Shown piece by piece: positions 52,284-61,978 of a stretch of 64,000 nucleotides of DNA (positions are counted from its first letter, which is position 1; every line of letters begins with the position of its first letter). The translations under genes and the position numbers were made by a program. The notes below the pieces were generated by a model, which saw only the letters and a program-made list of their open reading frames with translations, was not told the origin of the DNA and made no database searches. The stretch covers positions 1-64,000 of the forward strand of contig JBBQXF010000005.1 of assembly GCA_038209965.1 (NCBI GenBank). The letters run 5' to 3'. This DNA comes from JALONO01 sp038209965. GTDB lineage: Bacteria > Bacteroidota > Bacteroidia > Cytophagales > Thermoflexibacteraceae.

Positions 52284-52891
52284 GCGCAATAAATTAGGCT
52301 TTCAGGAATGAATTATTTCGCTGGGCCTTTTGTTAAAAGTAAGAGTGTTTGCTTGAATGGGTTACATTCAGGATTGGAACGTATATAAACAAGCCGGCAA
52401 TCAAGCGGCCCACGAGCTGGATTAGTTGTCCTTGTTTTGGAAAAGTTTGTGTGGGTGGTCGGCTTGTCTTGACCAACCAGCTAAGTAAGCTTTACAGCGC
52501 CCTGTTTGTCAACTACAAGGCCCACACTGGTACGCAGGGCTGGGCCTATAAAGGGACAGATCTTGGGGTGTTAGGGTAATACTGTTTGTGGTTCAAGCGG
52601 TTCAGCGGGGCAATTGCCGCATCTCCCAACAGAGGATTTTCAGACAAATGCGCGCTTTATCCAACAGCTCGGTTTCGATTATTGTTCTTATTTTTACCGG
52701 ATTGTACATTGCCCGAAGCAAGCCCTAGTAGCAGTTGTTTTGAGGTGCCTTAGCCGCACCTTATTGGGTGAGCGGCAAAACATTATGGACAAGGCTTGAA
52801 AAACTTGTTAAAAATGCCTAATTTTGTATGTAAAACAATTGTATCGACACTATTTAGTATCGCAACCAACCCAACCTTGTAAATTTATAGT
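52284..52891. other. Long intergenic region before infB
   Basis: About 600 bases without a convincing gene. Short frames exist on both strands (for example a ~36-codon minus-strand frame around 52612-52720), but none shows a family. It may hold decayed sequence. The infB -7 box is near its right end. Confidence 0.4.
52818..52825 (+). promoter_or_regulatory. -7 box for infB
   Basis: TAATTTTG, 66 bases upstream of the ATG at 52892. Confidence 0.45.
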
Positions 52892-55800
52892 ATGCCAGAA
52901 GTAAAAACATTTAGACTTGGACAAGCCGCTCGCCAATTTGGTGTCACAACCGGTATGCTCTCCGACTTTTTGGCCAAAAAAGGCCATAAGGTGGTCAATG
53001 AACCCAATACCAAAATATCCGGAGAAGAGTATGTGATGGCAGAGAAAGAGTTTGCGGCCGCCACTGCTATAAAAAAAGAAGCTTCTGGCATTAGCATAGG
53101 CAAAACGGCCAACGAGACTATTGTCATCAATTCGGACAACCATTCTTTTCACAAAAAGCGTGAGGAGGAAGAGGAGAACGAGTACATCAACATAAAGGGG
53201 AATTTTTCTCCCCAAACACCCGTAAAGCGCGACGAGCCACGTGTAGAGCGCAAGGAACCGGAAACTATCTCCAACAAACCCTCGGGGCTCAAAGTGATCG
53301 GTACGATCGACTTGAACGCCAAGCGCACCCCGGCTGTTCAGCAGCCCAAAGTGGTGGCCGGAGAGGCGTCGGTGCCCAAGGAAATAGAAATAGGCGTAGT
53401 TGTCGCCACTGAGGAAAAACCACTGAACGCCCCCTTGGTCCACCAAGAGCCGGAAGTGGTCGTTGTTCCACCGGTTGCACCACAGCAGCCGGTTGTGGCC
53501 AAAGTGCTGGTAGAGGAGAAGACGCTGAAAAGTGAGCCAGTCGAGGCGGAAGTAAAAGTTGAAGCAAAAGAAAATGCGCCATTGGTAGAGAAAGAACCAG
53601 TGCTGGTAGAAACTAAACCCGAGGTTCAACGACCACCCAATCCGCAACGTGGGAACCAAAACCGGAACCAAGAGCATCAGCGGAATCAAGAGCAGCCCCC
53701 TCGTAAGGATTTCCAAGCGAAAAAATCGCCCAGCCAACAAGTCCCGCTTCGCGACAAGCCCGAGCTGCTGGTGCCTCCAGTAAAGACCGCGTCCGTTGTT
53801 CCAACGCCGCCCTTGGAGGTCAAGGAAGTGGAGAAAGAGCCCGAGATGGAACTGATCAAAGCCGAAGCCGGAAAACTTCAAGGCTTAACAGTTTTGGGCA
53901 AAATTGAACTGCCATTGGAGGGCGGCCGCCGTAAACCACAAGCTCCCGGGGCCAAACCAGTAGTCTCCTCTGACGAAAAAGATAAAGCCAAGCGCAAGCG
54001 GAAACGCATCAAGAATGCCCCCGGCAAACCGGTGGATCAAAATGCCGTGACGAACAACAATGGTCAGCAGGGCAACAACAACCAGAACCGCCCCAATAAC
54101 CAGCAGGGCAACAACAACCAGAACCGTCCCAATAATCAGCAGGGCAACAACAACCAGAACCGCCCTGCTAACCAACAAGGGAACAACAACCAAAACCGCC
54201 CTCCCAACCAACAGGGCAATAACAACCAAAACCGTCCCCCCTACAATCAACAAGGGGGCAATCGGAACGGTCAAGGTGGCAACAACCAGAACCGGCCCAA
54301 TAACCAAAACCGGGGGCCGATGCCCCAAAACCGGGTTGGGACAGCACCAGTGGTCAAAGAGGAAATCACTGACAAGGACATACAAGACGCGATCAAGAAC
54401 ACTTTGGCACGCTTGAGTGGCAACCGGAACCAGAAAGGACCGGTCAAAAAGCAGATCAAGCGGGGTCGGCGCGATGCCAACAATGCCCGGATGGAAGCCG
54501 ACATGTTGCGCGAGCAGGAAGAATCCAAAATCCTGCGCGTGACGGAGTTTATCTCGGCCAACGATTTGGCAACGCTTATGGATGTATCGGTCAACCTGAT
54601 CATTTCCAAATGTTTATCGTTCGGGATGTTTGTGGCCATCAACCAACGTCTTGATGCTGAAATAATTACTATTATTGCCGATGAGTTTGGATTTTCGGTG
54701 GAGTTTATCTCGGCCGAACAGGAAACAGCTTTAAATATTGCACAGAAAGAAGATGCGCCCGAGGATTTGGTCTCCCGTGCGCCGATCGTGACGATCATGG
54801 GCCACGTCGACCACGGCAAAACTTCATTGCTCGACTACATACGAAAGGCCAAAGTAGTGGAAGGCGAAGCGGGTGGCATCACCCAGCACATCGGGGCCTA
54901 TGATGTAATGACCAAGAGCGGCAAACGTATTGCGTTTTTGGATACTCCCGGCCACGAAGCTTTCACTGCCATGCGGGCGCGGGGTGCCAAACTGACTGAT
55001 GTCGCCATTATCGTGGTGGCTGCTGATGATAGTGTTATGCCCCAAACCATTGAGGCCATCAACCACGCCCAAGTGGCCAACGTACCGATGGTTTTCGCTA
55101 TCAACAAAGTTGACAAGTCCGATGCCCGTCCCGAGAAAATCAAAGAAACGCTCGCCGGGATGAATATTCTGGTGGAAGATTGGGGAGGTAAATTCCAATC
55201 TGAGGACATTTCCGCCAAAAAAGGAATTGGTATCGATGAATTACTAGAGAAGGTATTGCTCGAGGCCGAATTATTGGATTTGAAAGCCAATCCTAATAAA
55301 AATGCCAACGGGACAGTGGTAGAAGCTTTCCTAGATAAGGGCAAGGGATACGTGGCGACCATCATGGTACAAAACGGAACCCTGCGCAAAGGGGACATCA
55401 TTTTGGCCGGTGCCCACCAAGGCCGGGTCAAGGCCCTGATGGATCACCGGGGCAAAGTGGTAAAAGAAGCTGGCCCCGCCACTCCGGTCCAAGTATTGGG
55501 CCTCAGCGGTGCGCCGCAAGCCGGTGACAAGTTCAATGTCATGGATACCGAGCGCGAAGCCAAGGAAATTGCTACCAAGCGCGAGCAGATCTTGCGCGAG
55601 CAGAGCATCCGGGCCACCAAACGGACTACTTTGACCGATATTGGCCGGCGGATTGCCTTGGGCAATTTCAAGCAATTAAACTTGATCGTCAAAGGCGACG
55701 TGGATGGTTCAGTGGAAGCGCTTTCCGACTCATTGCTCAAGTTATCGACCGAAGAAGTGGAAGTGAACATCATTACCAAGGGCGTGGGCCAAATTTCGGA

Positions 55801-56296
55801 GAGCGATGTGCTCTTGGCCACTGCCTCGGATGCCATTGTGGTTGGTTTCCAAGTGCGGCCCTCCTCCAATGCCCGCAAGCTCGCGGATCGCGAAGGAGTG
55901 GAAATACGCTTGTACTCGATCATCTACAATGTGATCAATGAAGTGAAAGACGCGATGGAAGGTTTATTGGCCCCTACCATCGAAGAAGTAATCCTTGGCA
56001 ATGCCGAGGTGCGGGAAGTGTTCAAGATTGCCAAGATTGGCACCGTGGCTGGTTGCTATGTCACCGAGGGAGTCATCAAGCGAAACGCCAAAGTGCGAGT
56101 TGTCCGGGATGGCATCGTGGTTTTTGGTGGGGAGAAAGGCCCCGGCGAGATCGCGGCCCTCAAACGTTACAAAGACGATGTGTCGGAAGTCAAATCAAGC
56201 TACGAGTGTGGTCTGAGTGTGAAGAACTTCAACGATATTCGCTTGGGCGATATTATCGAGACCTTTGAAGAAAAAGAAGTTAAGCGCAAGCTCTAA
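52892..56296 (+). CDS. infB: Translation initiation factor IF-2
   Basis: This 1134-residue GTPase delivers fMet-tRNA to the 30S subunit and promotes subunit joining. The short N-terminal IF2_N-like domain (RLGQAARQFGVTTGMLSDFL) is followed by a long low-complexity linker (~80-500) with acidic/proline-rich stretches and an Asn/Gln-rich tandem repeat. A second IF2_N domain comes before the G domain, where G1 GHVDHGKTS is near residue 637, DTPGHEAFTAM is G3 and NKVDKSD is G4. Domains II-IV complete the protein. It is larger than E. coli IF-2 (890) because of the linker. It is monocistronic with a good terminator; nusA is not adjacent. Confidence 0.97.
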   Translation: MPEVKTFRLGQAARQFGVTTGMLSDFLAKKGHKVVNEPNTKISGEEYVMAEKEFAAATAIKKEASGISIGKTANETIVINSDNHSFHKKREEEEENEYINIKGNFSPQTPVKRDEPRVERKEPETISNKPSGLKVIGTIDLNAKRTPAVQQPKVVAGEASVPKEIEIGVVVATEEKPLNAPLVHQEPEVVVVPPVAPQQPVVAKVLVEEKTLKSEPVEAEVKVEAKENAPLVEKEPVLVETKPEVQRPPNPQRGNQNRNQEHQRNQEQPPRKDFQAKKSPSQQVPLRDKPELLVPPVKTASVVPTPPLEVKEVEKEPEMELIKAEAGKLQGLTVLGKIELPLEGGRRKPQAPGAKPVVSSDEKDKAKRKRKRIKNAPGKPVDQNAVTNNNGQQGNNNQNRPNNQQGNNNQNRPNNQQGNNNQNRPANQQGNNNQNRPPNQQGNNNQNRPPYNQQGGNRNGQGGNNQNRPNNQNRGPMPQNRVGTAPVVKEEITDKDIQDAIKNTLARLSGNRNQKGPVKKQIKRGRRDANNARMEADMLREQEESKILRVTEFISANDLATLMDVSVNLIISKCLSFGMFVAINQRLDAEIITIIADEFGFSVEFISAEQETALNIAQKEDAPEDLVSRAPIVTIMGHVDHGKTSLLDYIRKAKVVEGEAGGITQHIGAYDVMTKSGKRIAFLDTPGHEAFTAMRARGAKLTDVAIIVVAADDSVMPQTIEAINHAQVANVPMVFAINKVDKSDARPEKIKETLAGMNILVEDWGGKFQSEDISAKKGIGIDELLEKVLLEAELLDLKANPNKNANGTVVEAFLDKGKGYVATIMVQNGTLRKGDIILAGAHQGRVKALMDHRGKVVKEAGPATPVQVLGLSGAPQAGDKFNVMDTEREAKEIATKREQILREQSIRATKRTTLTDIGRRIALGNFKQLNLIVKGDVDGSVEALSDSLLKLSTEEVEVNIITKGVGQISESDVLLATASDAIVVGFQVRPSSNARKLADREGVEIRLYSIIYNVINEVKDAMEGLLAPTIEEVILGNAEVREVFKIAKIGTVAGCYVTEGVIKRNAKVRVVRDGIVVFGGEKGPGEIAALKRYKDDVSEVKSSYECGLSVKNFNDIRLGDIIETFEEKEVKRKL
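54071..54253 (+). repeat. 36-base tandem repeat inside infB (5 copies)
   Basis: The unit encodes 12 residues (GNNNQNRPNNQQ-like) in five consecutive copies from codon 394. The last copy carries one extra codon. Copies differ by synonymous and a few non-synonymous changes. It lies in the unstructured linker, so copy number is probably free to vary. Confidence 0.9.
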
Positions 56297-56338
56297 GTTT
56301 TTGCCCCTTGTTGCGGGCAAGTTCAATCCAAAGATAAG

Positions 56339-56369
56339 TAGGTTGGCTGCGTGCCAGCCTATTTTTTTT
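56339..56369 (+). terminator. Intrinsic terminator after infB
   Basis: A 9-bp stem (one G-T pair; 56339-56347 with 56353-56361) has a 5-base loop, followed by T8. Confidence 0.85.
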
Positions 56370-56570
56370 GGCTTTTCCCAGTTACCAATTGATCTGGGGT
56401 TGCCCATTTTGGGGACATTGCGGCAAATGGATCGTGTAATTCAGGCTTGGAATGGCAAAAAAAGCCCGATCTCGGCCGATCGCCAATTTAAATTTTTGAA
56501 ATCCCAAAAAATATCTCCAAATTAAGCCCAGTTTATCCGAAGACACTCCAAAACACTTGACAGCATTATT

Positions 56571-58547
56571 ATGGGCGACCTACGAGTAAGATTAGCCAAG
56601 ACACCTGCCGACCTCAACCTCTTTACCCGCTATCTGCTCCGCGATATTGAGGCGATGGACAAAATGTTAAAAGACGGTTGGTTTGAGACCGACACCATAC
56701 GCATTGGGGCCGAGCAAGAAATGTGCATTGTGGACAGTCACGGCAAACCCGCCCCAGTCAATATACAACTATTGGAGCGGCTGAAGCACCCCAATTTCGT
56801 TACCGAATTGGCCAAGTTCAACATTGAGGCCAATGTGCCGCCACTTACTTTTACCGGCAATTGCTTTTCAGAGCTCGAGAGTGGCTTGGTGGGGATGCTC
56901 CACTCACTCAAAGAAGCCATGAAAGATACCGATGCCGGTATTGTACTGACCGGGATTTTGCCCACCATCCGCAAGTTTGACCTCAATATGGAGAACCTGA
57001 CCCCGGTGGATCGGTACTATTCGCTCATGGAGGCCATTAACATACTCCGGGGCAATCGCTACGAAGTGCGGATCGAAGGGCTGGACGAGTTGAATGTGAT
57101 CGTGGACTCGGCTTTGATCGAGGCCTGCAACACCAGCTTTCAGGTGCATTTGCAGATCAAGCCCGAAGAATTTGTCCAGAAGTACAATATCGCCCAGGCC
57201 ATTGCGGCGCCGGTATTGGCCTTGGGCACCAACTCGCCGATGCTGTTCGGCAAGCGGCTCTGGAGCGAAACACGGATCGCGTTGTTCCGGCAGTCCATCG
57301 ATACGCGCATTGCTTCCGAGCACCTGCGCGAGCGCAGTCCCCGGGTCACTTTTGGCAACCAATGGCTCAAGGGATCGCTTTTGGACATGTACAAAGAAGA
57401 CATCATGCGGTTCCGGGTCATTTTTATGGCCGATATCGAAGAAGATGTGCTTGAATGTGTCAAAAATGGTATCACCCCGCGCCTCCGCGCCCTCAATATC
57501 CATAACTCGACCGTTTATCGGTGGAACCGGCCTTGTTACGGCATCAGCCCCAACGGCAAGCCCCATTTGCGGATCGAGAACCGGGTGCTCCCCTCGGGGC
57601 CATCGGTGGTGGACGAAGTGGCCAACTCCGCGTTCTGGATCGGGCTGATGAACGGCTTGGAGGATGTGTATGGCGATATTACCAAACGCATGGATTTTGA
57701 CGATGCCAAGTCCAATTTCTTTGTGGCCTCCCGCACTGGATTGGGCTCCAAATTCAATTGGGTGGACGGCAAGAAAATCATTGACATGGATCTCATTCGC
57801 CATGAACTCATCCCCATTGCCCGGGAAGGGTTGAAGAAAGCCAATATTGACAAGGCCGACATTGACAAGTATTTGGGCATCATCGAGGCCCGCAATGAAA
57901 GTGGCACGAGCGGTTCGCGGTGGATCCTCAATTCCTACTCCAAGCTGATCAAAGAAACCACCAAAGAGGAAGCGACCACGGCCATTACCTGCGCCATGAT
58001 GAAAAACATTGACATCAATCAGCCGGTGCATACTTGGAAAGAGGCCAGCGTGAGCGACATTGCCGAGTATGAACCTTCGTCGCTGATGGTGGAGGAATTT
58101 ATGACCACTGATTTGTTTACTGTCAATAAAGATGATTTGCCTGAACTAAGTGCTGATATTATTGACTGGCAGCGCATTCGCTACATGCCCGTGGAGGACT
58201 CCGAAGGCCACCTGATCGGCTTGATTTCGTCCCGCGCTCTGCTGCGGCACTTCCTCAGCAAGTCGCGCAACGGGTTGGATCACGAAGTACGGATCGAGGA
58301 TCTGATGATCAAGGATCCGATCACTGTCACCCCCCAGACTCCGATCCGGGAAGCAATGGCCCTGATGGGTTCCAAAAAAGTGGGCTGTCTGCCCGTAGTG
58401 AGCAACCACAGTTTGGTTGGCATCATTACTGAAGCCAATTTTCTCAATATTACCGAAAGCCTGCTCAAGCGGTTGGCTGAAAAAAAACAGAAGAAAGACA
58501 AAGACAAAGCCGACAAAAAAACGGTGGAGGATAAAAAAGAGGCTTAA
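56571..58547 (+). CDS. Glutamate-cysteine ligase family 2 (GCS2) domain fused to CBS pair
   Basis: This 658-residue protein joins a GCS2/YbdK-like carboxylate-amine ligase domain (~1-480) to two CBS domains (~490-620) and a Lys-rich tail. The GCS2 part shows IRIGAEQEMCIVD (the ExE metal/ATP motif), GTNSPMLFGKRLWSETRIAL and PHLRIENRVLPSGPS. The CBS part shows VEEFMTTDLFTVN and IEDLMIKDPITVTPQTPIREAMALM. GCS2 enzymes join glutamate to an amine; CBS pairs bind adenine nucleotides and could regulate it by energy state. The substrate is unknown. It is a single-gene unit with a tetraloop terminator. Confidence 0.85.
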   Translation: MGDLRVRLAKTPADLNLFTRYLLRDIEAMDKMLKDGWFETDTIRIGAEQEMCIVDSHGKPAPVNIQLLERLKHPNFVTELAKFNIEANVPPLTFTGNCFSELESGLVGMLHSLKEAMKDTDAGIVLTGILPTIRKFDLNMENLTPVDRYYSLMEAINILRGNRYEVRIEGLDELNVIVDSALIEACNTSFQVHLQIKPEEFVQKYNIAQAIAAPVLALGTNSPMLFGKRLWSETRIALFRQSIDTRIASEHLRERSPRVTFGNQWLKGSLLDMYKEDIMRFRVIFMADIEEDVLECVKNGITPRLRALNIHNSTVYRWNRPCYGISPNGKPHLRIENRVLPSGPSVVDEVANSAFWIGLMNGLEDVYGDITKRMDFDDAKSNFFVASRTGLGSKFNWVDGKKIIDMDLIRHELIPIAREGLKKANIDKADIDKYLGIIEARNESGTSGSRWILNSYSKLIKETTKEEATTAITCAMMKNIDINQPVHTWKEASVSDIAEYEPSSLMVEEFMTTDLFTVNKDDLPELSADIIDWQRIRYMPVEDSEGHLIGLISSRALLRHFLSKSRNGLDHEVRIEDLMIKDPITVTPQTPIREAMALMGSKKVGCLPVVSNHSLVGIITEANFLNITESLLKRLAEKKQKKDKDKADKKTVEDKKEA

Positions 58548-58593
58548 TCGCCAACCAGCACCTCGGGCTTACCCCCGCTGGCCAAGCCAAGAC

Positions 58594-58624
58594 AAAAAGT
58601 CCCCGGCAACGGGGACTTTTTATT
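58594..58624 (+). terminator. Intrinsic terminator after the GCS2-CBS gene
   Basis: A 12-bp stem closes on a GCAA tetraloop (58594-58605 with 58610-58621) with A5 and T5 ends. Confidence 0.9.
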
Positions 58625-58684
58625 TTCCCAACAGCCTGCCGGAAACTTTAACAAAAATAAACAGCCAACCCGGACCTTTTTGGC

Positions 58685-58692
58685 TAATTTTG
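58685..58692 (+). promoter_or_regulatory. -7 box for the OstA-like gene
   Basis: TAATTTTG, 31 bases before the ATG at 58724. Confidence 0.5.
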
Positions 58693-58723
58693 CGTTTCCC
58701 CTGTCAATGGAACTTAGCCCGGT

Positions 58724-60661
58724 ATGAACCAAGTACTTTGCCCCAAGCTGTTTTTCCTATCGTTGTTAATGTTGGTTTCCCAAGTGGCCGTTGCCCAGCA
58801 GCCCACCCCGGTGCCCGAAAAGAAGCAACTGGTGGAACTGTTGCCCGGGGCGGGCGTGCTGATCGGAGATACGCTGCGCGGCGAGAACATCCGCAAGGTA
58901 AAGCGCGACACCGTGCCGGGGGCACTGCAGGTCAAATTTAAGCAGGGATTGACCCAGATGTATTGCGACAGTGCCATCCAATTTCCCCGGCGCAATTTGC
59001 TCGAGGCTTTTGGGCACATCATTTTGATCGATGCCGACAGCACAGTAGTCACCGGTGACAGCCTGTTTTACGACGGCAACACCCGCATGGCCCGTCTGCG
59101 GGGCAATGTGGTGCTCACCGACCGCGAAAAAATCGTGACAACCAACCACCTCAACTATAATCTGAGCAGCCGGATGGCCAGTTATTACGGTGGCGGGACC
59201 GTCCGCAATGACAGTTCCACCCTGGTGAGCCAAGTGGGCTATTACAACACGCTGACCAAAGTGGCCAATTTTCGAAAAAATGTCCGCTACCTCAGCCCCG
59301 GCACTGAGCTGGAGGCCGATACCCTCACCTACCTGACCCGCGAGGGCTTGGTCAGGTTCAACTCCCGCACCAAGATCCGCACCCGCAACGGCTTTGTCAT
59401 CGCCGATGGGGGCGAGTACAACGAAACTTTGGGCACTTCCAAGTTCAAGGGCCGGGCCAAGATCGAGACAGCCGATTACATTATCGGCGGTGACTTTTTG
59501 GATTACGACAAGGTGACGGAGAAGGGATTGGCCAAAAAAAATGTGGAGTTTTATGGCAAAAAAGACAACATTACCGTGCTCGGCGATTTGGGCAAGCACG
59601 ATGGATTGATCGAGCGTACCGAGGTATATGGCAACGCCGTGCTGATCAGCCCGCCCCGAACGGGAATCGATACCCTGTTCATTTCGGCCGACACCTTGAT
59701 CACCTACAAAGAAAAATCGGGGGTGGACAGCCTGCCCGATCGCAAGTTTCTCATTGGCTACCGCAACGTGAAAGCCTACCAGACCGATTTCCGATCCACT
59801 TCGGACTCAATTGGTTATTTTCTCAATGACTCGATTATCAATTTTTATCAAGATCCCGTTATTTGGTCCAAGGGGTCGCAACTGGTGGCCCAGCACATCG
59901 ATGTCAAAATGAAGAATGGCAAGATCGACGTGATGAACCTCAATGAAAAAGCTTTTATTACTTCGTTGGATACCACCAAAAATTTCAACCAAACCCGTGG
60001 GCGGCAAATCAAAGCGCACTTTCGGCAAGGAACGATCAACCGGGTGGAAGTAAAAGGCAATGGCGAGAGTCTTTACCATGCCTTGGAACAGGACACCCTC
60101 GTGACCGGGCTGAACTATATCAAGTGCAGCGAAATGAAGATCATTTTCAATGACTCAAGTCAACTGTCCGAGATCATGTTTTATCAACAACCGGATGGCA
60201 AATTTATCCCGCCCCACGAGTGGAATCCCCAAAATACCCGGTTGGAAACCTTCAATTGGCGGGTGGAAGAACAGCCCACCAAGGGGGAGGTGCTGGGCAT
60301 CCACGTCGGCAACCGCTACAAGAGTGGCGAATTGGTCGGGGCCAAGTTGGTGATTGATGATTTTTTCCAAGTCTTTCAAAAAGCCAAAACCTTGATTTTC
60401 TACAAGCAAAATGCGGTTGTGGCTGACCTCAAAGCGGCATTTGTGGTTCAGGTCTATCCCAAGGACAAAAATGACATTTCCATCGAGCGGCGCAAGGCCG
60501 GGTTTGAGGATTTGGGATTTAGCTTCCCCGCCGATGGCTTGCAAAATGGTACGGCCAAACACAGCCTGCCGCTGCCAAGTTATAAAATTGCCCGGATTGT
60601 GATTGGCCAACGCAGCGAAAACAAGCAAGCGAACTGGCAAAAAATCTATATTGTCAAATAG
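58724..60661 (+). CDS. OstA-like protein (LptA/LptD N-terminal type)
   Basis: This 645-residue exported protein has a signal peptide (cleavage near AVAQ-QPT). It consists of repeated beta-strand turns of the OstA/LptA jellyroll kind (MYCDSAIQF, VVTGDSLFYDGNTRMARLRGNVVLTD, TNHLNYNLSSRMASYYGGG and similar). The second half (~430-560) has the family's NYIKCSEMKIIF and FIPPHEWNP segments. It lacks the LptD beta-barrel, so it may form a periplasmic bridge for lipopolysaccharide transport or act beside it. This layout is common in Bacteroidota, often near tilS or ftsH; here it stands alone. The SpoIIE-type phosphatase gene follows 93 bases later. Confidence 0.87.
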   Translation: MNQVLCPKLFFLSLLMLVSQVAVAQQPTPVPEKKQLVELLPGAGVLIGDTLRGENIRKVKRDTVPGALQVKFKQGLTQMYCDSAIQFPRRNLLEAFGHIILIDADSTVVTGDSLFYDGNTRMARLRGNVVLTDREKIVTTNHLNYNLSSRMASYYGGGTVRNDSSTLVSQVGYYNTLTKVANFRKNVRYLSPGTELEADTLTYLTREGLVRFNSRTKIRTRNGFVIADGGEYNETLGTSKFKGRAKIETADYIIGGDFLDYDKVTEKGLAKKNVEFYGKKDNITVLGDLGKHDGLIERTEVYGNAVLISPPRTGIDTLFISADTLITYKEKSGVDSLPDRKFLIGYRNVKAYQTDFRSTSDSIGYFLNDSIINFYQDPVIWSKGSQLVAQHIDVKMKNGKIDVMNLNEKAFITSLDTTKNFNQTRGRQIKAHFRQGTINRVEVKGNGESLYHALEQDTLVTGLNYIKCSEMKIIFNDSSQLSEIMFYQQPDGKFIPPHEWNPQNTRLETFNWRVEEQPTKGEVLGIHVGNRYKSGELVGAKLVIDDFFQVFQKAKTLIFYKQNAVVADLKAAFVVQVYPKDKNDISIERRKAGFEDLGFSFPADGLQNGTAKHSLPLPSYKIARIVIGQRSENKQANWQKIYIVK

Positions 60662-60754
60662 CGATTACCTGACCAAGCTTGCTTTGCTTGGCCGGTCGAT
60701 CTTTTTCCCACTTTCCCCCTATCTTGCACAGATTCTACTTCTTTGCTGCACCTT

Positions 60755-61978
60755 ATGGATTCACATTCAGCCGAATACCTGCTGCAAGTCCGCGAGCTAC
60801 AACTCAACTCCCTTTTTGAATTGATCAAATCGATCAATGAAAATGCTTCCGAGGATGATTTGTACAAAATATACAAATTTATCATTCATTCAATCCATAA
60901 AATTGATAGACTAGCACTTTTTGTCAAAGAAGATGATTGGATCTACAAAGTAGGCTATGGCAACAAAGCCCAGTTGGCTGATCTGGGCTTGCCGCCCCAA
61001 GTGCTGGCTTTTCGCGAAACCCACCAGATAACTAGTCAGGATGAGTTGGGCCATTGCGCCGAGTTTGACACCTTGATCCCTATCAAGCACAAAGGCCAAG
61101 TGCTGGCCTACGTGTTGATTGGCCAGCCCGAACGGATAGATGCCCACGATTTGGATTTTGTTGCTACCCTGAGCAATATTATCATCGTGGCCATTGAGAA
61201 CAAAAAACTGGTGCGCAAGCAAGTGTTGCAAGAAATAATGGATCAGCAACTGAGCATTGCCAAAGATGTACAAACCTTGCTGTTTCCCAAACGACTGCCC
61301 TATGATGACCGGCTGCGGGTGGTGGCCAGCTACCTCCCCCATCACTCGGTCGGCGGCGATTATTACGATTTTTTGGAGATCAACCGCGATCGTTTTCTGC
61401 TTTGCGTGGCTGATGTGTCGGGCAAAGGGGTGCCAGCGGCCATTTTGATGTCCAATTTTCAGGCCGCGCTGCGAATTTTGGTTCGTCAGCACTCCTCCCT
61501 CCAACAAATTGTGGAGGAACTAAACGATCTGATCATGGTCAATTCGCAAGGTGAAAATTATATTACAGCTTTTTTTGCGGAGTACGATTTTCGCTACCGA
61601 ACGATGACCTACATCAACGCGGGCCACAATCCCCCGTTTATGCTCACTCCCGATGGGCAGATCCGCTCCCTGAGCGAGGGCACTACCATTTTGGGCGGTT
61701 TTGCCCAACTGCCCTTTTTGCAAATCCAGACCATCAACAACTTGGGCAGTTTCCTCTTCTTTGGTTTCACCGATGGATTTATCGAGACCTACAACGATGC
61801 TGGCGAGGCATTGGGCGTGGAACAGTTGATGGAATTTGTGATCCAAAACCAGCATTTGGATCAAAAAATACTGCATGAAAGGCTGATTCGCCACCTCATC
61901 CAGTTCAAGGGCAAACAGGCCTATGTCGATGACATTACGCTGCTGTCCTGCCGGGTGACCAATAAAGGAGTACGGTAA
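60755..61978 (+). CDS. GAF-PP2C (SpoIIE/RsbU-type) serine phosphatase
   Basis: This 407-residue cytoplasmic protein has an N-terminal GAF-like domain (~15-150) and a PP2C-type SpoIIE domain (~190-405). The metal-binding aspartates are in SVGGDYYDF, DVSGKGVPAAILMS, FGFTDGFIE and DDITLL; NAGHNPPFML is also typical. Such phosphatases remove phosphate from anti-anti-sigma factors to switch stress responses. No partner (STAS or HATPase) is adjacent. The ATG at 60755 is chosen over the TTG at 60743. It is the last gene before a long gene-poor gap. Confidence 0.9.
   Translation: MDSHSAEYLLQVRELQLNSLFELIKSINENASEDDLYKIYKFIIHSIHKIDRLALFVKEDDWIYKVGYGNKAQLADLGLPPQVLAFRETHQITSQDELGHCAEFDTLIPIKHKGQVLAYVLIGQPERIDAHDLDFVATLSNIIIVAIENKKLVRKQVLQEIMDQQLSIAKDVQTLLFPKRLPYDDRLRVVASYLPHHSVGGDYYDFLEINRDRFLLCVADVSGKGVPAAILMSNFQAALRILVRQHSSLQQIVEELNDLIMVNSQGENYITAFFAEYDFRYRTMTYINAGHNPPFMLTPDGQIRSLSEGTTILGGFAQLPFLQIQTINNLGSFLFFGFTDGFIETYNDAGEALGVEQLMEFVIQNQHLDQKILHERLIRHLIQFKGKQAYVDDITLLSCRVTNKGVR

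Noticed and set aside
52614..52799. Small genes in the gap before infB
   Set aside because: Short frames on both strands show no signal, membrane or family pattern, and no promoter box fits them.
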